A DNA stretch of 64,000 bases from Halobellus inordinatus (GTDB lineage: Archaea > Halobacteriota > Halobacteria > Halobacteriales > Haloferacaceae). How positions within the stretch are numbered: position 1 is the stretch's first letter; the number at the start of each line of letters is the position of its first letter. The DNA is taken from assembly GCF_024464655.1 (NCBI RefSeq), contig NZ_JANHAV010000002.1:452617-516616 (forward strand), given 5' to 3'. The notes below the pieces were generated by a model. The model was given only the letters and a program-made list of their open reading frames with translations. It searched no databases and had not been told where the DNA came from. A program made the translations under genes and the position numbers. Shown here piece by piece: positions 61,178 through 64,000 of the stretch.

Positions 61178-62158
61178 TCACTGCCGCCAGACTAGCGCGA
61201 CGAACGACAGCGCGACGACGCCGCCGAGAAAGAAGAGCGCGCCAGGTGGCAGTCCCCCGACCGCCGACGCGACGACGTCGAGCGGGTCGCCCCCGCCGCC
61301 CGCGGCCGTCTGTGTCGTCTCGACGGCCGTCCGGGCCGCGTCCGAGACCGTCTGTGTCGCCTCCGCGACGGTCTCCGTCGGGACGCTCCCGGGCGTCTCC
61401 GTCGGCGTTGGCGCCGGCGCCTCTGTAGCGGCCGGCGTCGCTGTGCCGGTCGCGTCGGGGGTCGGCGTCCCCGTCGCCGCTGGCGTCGGCGTCTCTGTCG
61501 CTTCCGCGATCTGGAACCCGCCTCCGTCGCCGCCGCTCGTCGTCTGCGTCGCGGCCTGGTCTTCGGTTGGTGTCGCCGTCTCCGGCGCGGGTGTGGCCGT
61601 CGCGTCTGCGGCCGACGCGTCCGACTCTGCTGTCCCGCTGAGATTCGTCGCACCTCCCGAATCGCCCCCGCTCCCGCCGCCGGCACCGCTCGACCCGACC
61701 GAGAGCGACGGGCCGGCTCCGCTTCTGACGAGGCGGTCCACGACGACGCTGCCGAGCGCTACGACGCCGAGTCCCCCGAGCAACTGCGTCAGCGCCGATT
61801 GGAGGCCGCTCGTGTCCTCCTCGTTGCCCGCGACGACGACCAGAGCGCGGTCCGAGGGCGCGTAGACGGTCATCTCCCGCCCTTTCTCGGAGTACGCCGT
61901 ACCGGCCGACTCGATGAGCCCCGCGCTTTCGAGTCGGTCCAGGTGGTACTGCGCGTTCTGGATGGAGGTATCGACTCTGCCGGCGACGTCAGAGGGCGCG
62001 CCCGGTTCGTCGTGTAACTCGTCGAGGACCCGCCGCGCCGTCTCCGAGGAGATCGCAGCGAGGAGATCGTCCACCTCGTCACTGTCGAGGCCGACGACGC
62101 GTGGCTCCTTCTCGTCGTCGTCGGGCAGATCTGGCCGGGTAGGGAGGATGTCGGCCAT
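61178..62158 (-). CDS. Winged-helix protein with Thr/Pro/Ala-rich spacer and C-terminal membrane span
   Basis: 326 residues. An ArsR-like winged helix is at about 25-110 (LLAAISSETARRVLDELHDEP; QNAQYHLDRLESAGLIES). A hydrophobic stretch follows at about 132-152 (LGGLGVVALGSVVVDRLV). Then come about 140 residues of Ala/Thr/Pro/Glu low complexity with repeated ATPTP-like units, and a last membrane span (GALFFLGGVVALSFVALVW). It is likely a membrane-tethered transcription regulator of haloarchaeal type. ATG 62158 was chosen because the upstream frame is not protein-like. Confidence 0.78.
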   Translation of the reverse strand: MADILPTRPDLPDDDEKEPRVVGLDSDEVDDLLAAISSETARRVLDELHDEPGAPSDVAGRVDTSIQNAQYHLDRLESAGLIESAGTAYSEKGREMTVYAPSDRALVVVAGNEEDTSGLQSALTQLLGGLGVVALGSVVVDRLVRSGAGPSLSVGSSGAGGGSGGDSGGATNLSGTAESDASAADATATPAPETATPTEDQAATQTTSGGDGGGFQIAEATETPTPAATGTPTPDATGTATPAATEAPAPTPTETPGSVPTETVAEATQTVSDAARTAVETTQTAAGGGGDPLDVVASAVGGLPPGALFFLGGVVALSFVALVWRQ

Positions 62159-62297
62159 TTCTCGGGAACGTTTCGTCGCGTCTGTGATGAGTCTTCCTCT
62201 CTTTACGACAGTCCCCGTTCGCCGCTCTCCCGTGTTCGCCGCTCCCGCTCTGGGAGACGGCGAAACGTCTTTACTGACGCCGCGGAAAGCCCCGCGT

Positions 62298-62519
62298 ATG
62301 CTCACTCGTCAGCCGGGAACCGTCGGCCGGTCTCAAGCCGTGGGTCCGGGTGGCGATCCCGCACAGGTCGACGTCGTCGTCGACTTCGTCGCGTCGAATC
62401 CCGCGTTGGTGATTCTCCTCGTGTTTCTTCTCGGGTTCGTCTTCTTCGCGTACCTGTTCATCAGGCGGACGATGACAGGGCTCCGCGACGGATACGACGA
62501 GGGCTACCGGGGGAAGTAA
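62298..62519 (+). CDS. 73-residue single-span membrane protein
   Basis: A Gly-rich start is followed by a hydrophobic helix (PALVILLVFLLGFVFFAYLFI), basic residues RRTMTGLRDGYDEGYRG and the end. I recall a small haloarchaeal family next to phosphate transporters, but have no name I trust. The start ATG 62298 comes about 25 bases after CTTTACTG, a TATA-like box. It ends 6 bases before the Pit-type transporter gene, so the two are an operon. Confidence 0.7.
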   Translation: MLTRQPGTVGRSQAVGPGGDPAQVDVVVDFVASNPALVILLVFLLGFVFFAYLFIRRTMTGLRDGYDEGYRGK

Positions 62520-62525
62520 TCGGCG

Positions 62526-63722
62526 ATGGTCGCGGGCTCTACCCTTGCCACGCTCGTCGTCGCCGCCCTCGCCAGCCTGTTTATGTCGTGGTCCATCGGC
62601 GCGGGCTCGTCGGGGTCGACGCCGTTCGCTCCGGCCGTCGGTGCGAACGCCATCTCCGTGATGCGCGCCGGCTTCATCGTCGGCGTCCTCGGGCTCTCGG
62701 GCGCGATTCTCCAGGGCGCGAACGTCACCGAAGCCGTCGGGACCGAACTCGTCGTCGGCTCCGTCCTCACGGCGACGGCGTCGACGGTCGCACTGCTCGT
62801 CGCGGCCGCGCTCGTCGCCATCGGTGTGTTCGCCGGCTACCCGATCGCCACTGCGTTCACCGTCACCGGAGCAGTCGTCGGCGTCGGGCTCGCGAACGGC
62901 GGTGGCCCCGCGATCGCGAAGTACCAGCAGATCGTCTCGCTGTGGGTGCTCACGCCCTTCGTGGGCGGGGGGATCGCCTACGGCACGGCGCGACTCCTCC
63001 GCAACGAGTCGATTCCCGAACGCACCGCCGTCCCCGTGCTCGGCGGGGTCGTCGGCCTCCTCATCGCGAACATCCGATTCGCCGCGCTCGGCGGGGACGG
63101 CGGCCGCTCGCTGGCCGAAGTTGGTGCGGCGGCGACCCCGCCGATCGTCCTCCCGGTCCTCGACATAGACCTCGGCGTCGCCCTCGTGTCGGGGCTGTTC
63201 GTCGCCGTCGCGGCCGCGCTCGTCCGCCGCGAGATGAACGCCGATCAGGCCCGCGGCCAGCGCCGCTTTCTCCTCGTCCTGGGCGGTCTCGTCGCGTTCT
63301 CCGCCGGCGGGAGCCAGGTCGGCCTCGCGATCGGCCCGCTCGTGCCGCTTCTCGACGCGGTCGCGGTTCCCCTCCCGGCACTTCTGGTCGGCGGCGGACT
63401 CGGTCTCCTCGTGGGCTCGTGGACCGGCGCGCCGCGGATGATCAAAGCACTCTCGCAGGACTACTCCTCGCTCGGCCCGCGCCGTTCGATCGCCGCGATG
63501 ATCCCGTCGTTCGCCATCGCACAAGCGGCCGTCGCGCTCGGCATTCCGGTCTCGTTCAACGAGATCATCGTCAGCGCGATCATCGGGAGCGGGTACGCCG
63601 CCGGCGGTGCGGGCGTCAGCCGCGAGAAGATGGCCAAGACGGCGCTCGCGTGGATCGGTTCGCTCGTGCTCGCGTTTGGCGTCGCCTACGCGACGTTCGC
63701 CGGCCTCGACGCGCTGTTGTAA
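62526..63722 (+). CDS. Inorganic phosphate transporter, Pit family
   Basis: 398 residues with ten or more membrane spans. The family's duplicated motif is visible as SIGAGSSGSTPFAPAVGANA near the start, a variant of the usual GxNDxAN segment, and in the second half as SFAIAQAAVALGIPVSFNE with SAIIGSGYAAGGAGVSREKM. It imports phosphate with a cation. The motif in the first half is altered (no Asn-Asp), so the ion or substrate could differ. It follows the small membrane protein closely. Confidence 0.85.
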   Translation: MVAGSTLATLVVAALASLFMSWSIGAGSSGSTPFAPAVGANAISVMRAGFIVGVLGLSGAILQGANVTEAVGTELVVGSVLTATASTVALLVAAALVAIGVFAGYPIATAFTVTGAVVGVGLANGGGPAIAKYQQIVSLWVLTPFVGGGIAYGTARLLRNESIPERTAVPVLGGVVGLLIANIRFAALGGDGGRSLAEVGAAATPPIVLPVLDIDLGVALVSGLFVAVAAALVRREMNADQARGQRRFLLVLGGLVAFSAGGSQVGLAIGPLVPLLDAVAVPLPALLVGGGLGLLVGSWTGAPRMIKALSQDYSSLGPRRSIAAMIPSFAIAQAAVALGIPVSFNEIIVSAIIGSGYAAGGAGVSREKMAKTALAWIGSLVLAFGVAYATFAGLDALL

Positions 63723-63774
63723 ATCAAAAAATCAGTTCGTTCCGACTCTACCGAGACGGGTCGGATCAGTGTTT

Positions 63775-64000
63775 TACCGCTTTTTCGTGACGAACCACCA
63801 GTCGTAGTAGTCGAGGTCGTCGTCGTCTTCGGCTTCGGCTGTCCGCTTTTCGGCGTCGGCGTCGGTGCCGGGCGGCGACAGGAGGACGCGGTCGCCGAAT
63901 TTCTCGTTTTCGGGCCAGTCGGCGGGGGCGGCGACGCCTTCCTCGTCGCTCATCTGGAGCGCGCGCAGCGAGCGGAGGATCTCGTCGATGTTGCGGCCGA
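63775..64000 (-). CDS. Peroxiredoxin, C-terminal part (cut by window edge)
   Basis: 75 residues of a 1-Cys (Prx6-type) peroxiredoxin. GRNIDEILRSLRALQMSDEEG and VAAPADWPENEKFGDRVLLSPP match the C-terminal arm of that family; the protein ends DWWFVTKKR. The catalytic cysteine lies outside the window to the right. It reduces hydrogen peroxide and organic peroxides. The end contains an acidic halophilic insertion (AEAEDDDDLDYYD). Confidence 0.8.

Overview
The window is chromosomal DNA of a high-GC haloarchaeon. The proteins are strongly acidic and the information machinery is archaeal (aIF5B, aRF1 with NIKS and GGQ motifs, PAN, Nob1, TiaS, V-type/A-type ATP synthase, Tfx, RPA with its partner protein). 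The lipid and carotenoid/retinal genes (CarS, prenyl synthase, lycopene cyclase, Blh, bacteriorhodopsin, Bat) are those of a pigmented, ether-lipid halophile. Gene content resembles the Haloferacales, but I cannot name a genus from sequence reading alone. There is no rRNA, no CRISPR array, and no transposase or provirus gene.

Layout. 1-13 kb: aconitase end, dUTPase, PAN, pyruvoyl arginine decarboxylase, aIF5B, PRC-barrel/Nob1, CPBP protease, aRF1, a MinD4-like ATPase and argS. 13-24.8 kb: riboflavin genes (ribK-ribB), ilvE, DUF502, carS, pyrE, its paralogous regulator gfcR, a purine permease, an arylsulfotransferase-like protein, glutaredoxin, an HTH regulator and tiaS. 25-27.7 kb: a HerA-like ATPase, two overlapping crcB genes and two tRNA-Asp genes. 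27.9-41.8 kb: the A-type ATP synthase genes on the minus strand (H-I-K-E-C-F-A-B, then D), split between atpB and atpD by a retinal/bacteriorhodopsin island (bat, bop, crtY, blh). 41.9-56 kb: a quinone-methyltransferase-like gene, pilin and secreted proteins, a membrane-anchored HTH regulator, a prenyl synthase, DUF373, radical SAM, Tfx, manC and the rpa3-rpap3 operon. 56-64 kb: tRNA-His with a duplicated 3' end, a D-hydroxyacid dehydrogenase, DoxX, threonine aldolase, a CDF transporter, a phosphodiesterase, a membrane wHTH protein, a Pit transporter and a peroxiredoxin end.

What stands out. (1) The bop gene is complete except for one in-frame TGA at codon 31, where the family has Gly. Its promoter palindrome, its LOV-containing activator Bat and its retinal genes are intact. 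(2) That rhodopsin island lies inside the ATP synthase gene cluster. (3) Five 75-80 bp palindromic MITE-like elements of three sequence types are all flanked by TGA. In four of them the left TGA is exactly the stop codon of the upstream gene, so insertion leaves the gene intact. (4) A 114-bp double-hairpin repeat occurs twice, each time starting at a TAA stop codon. (5) The 3' end of tRNA-His is duplicated about 90 bp downstream, as an old attachment site would be.
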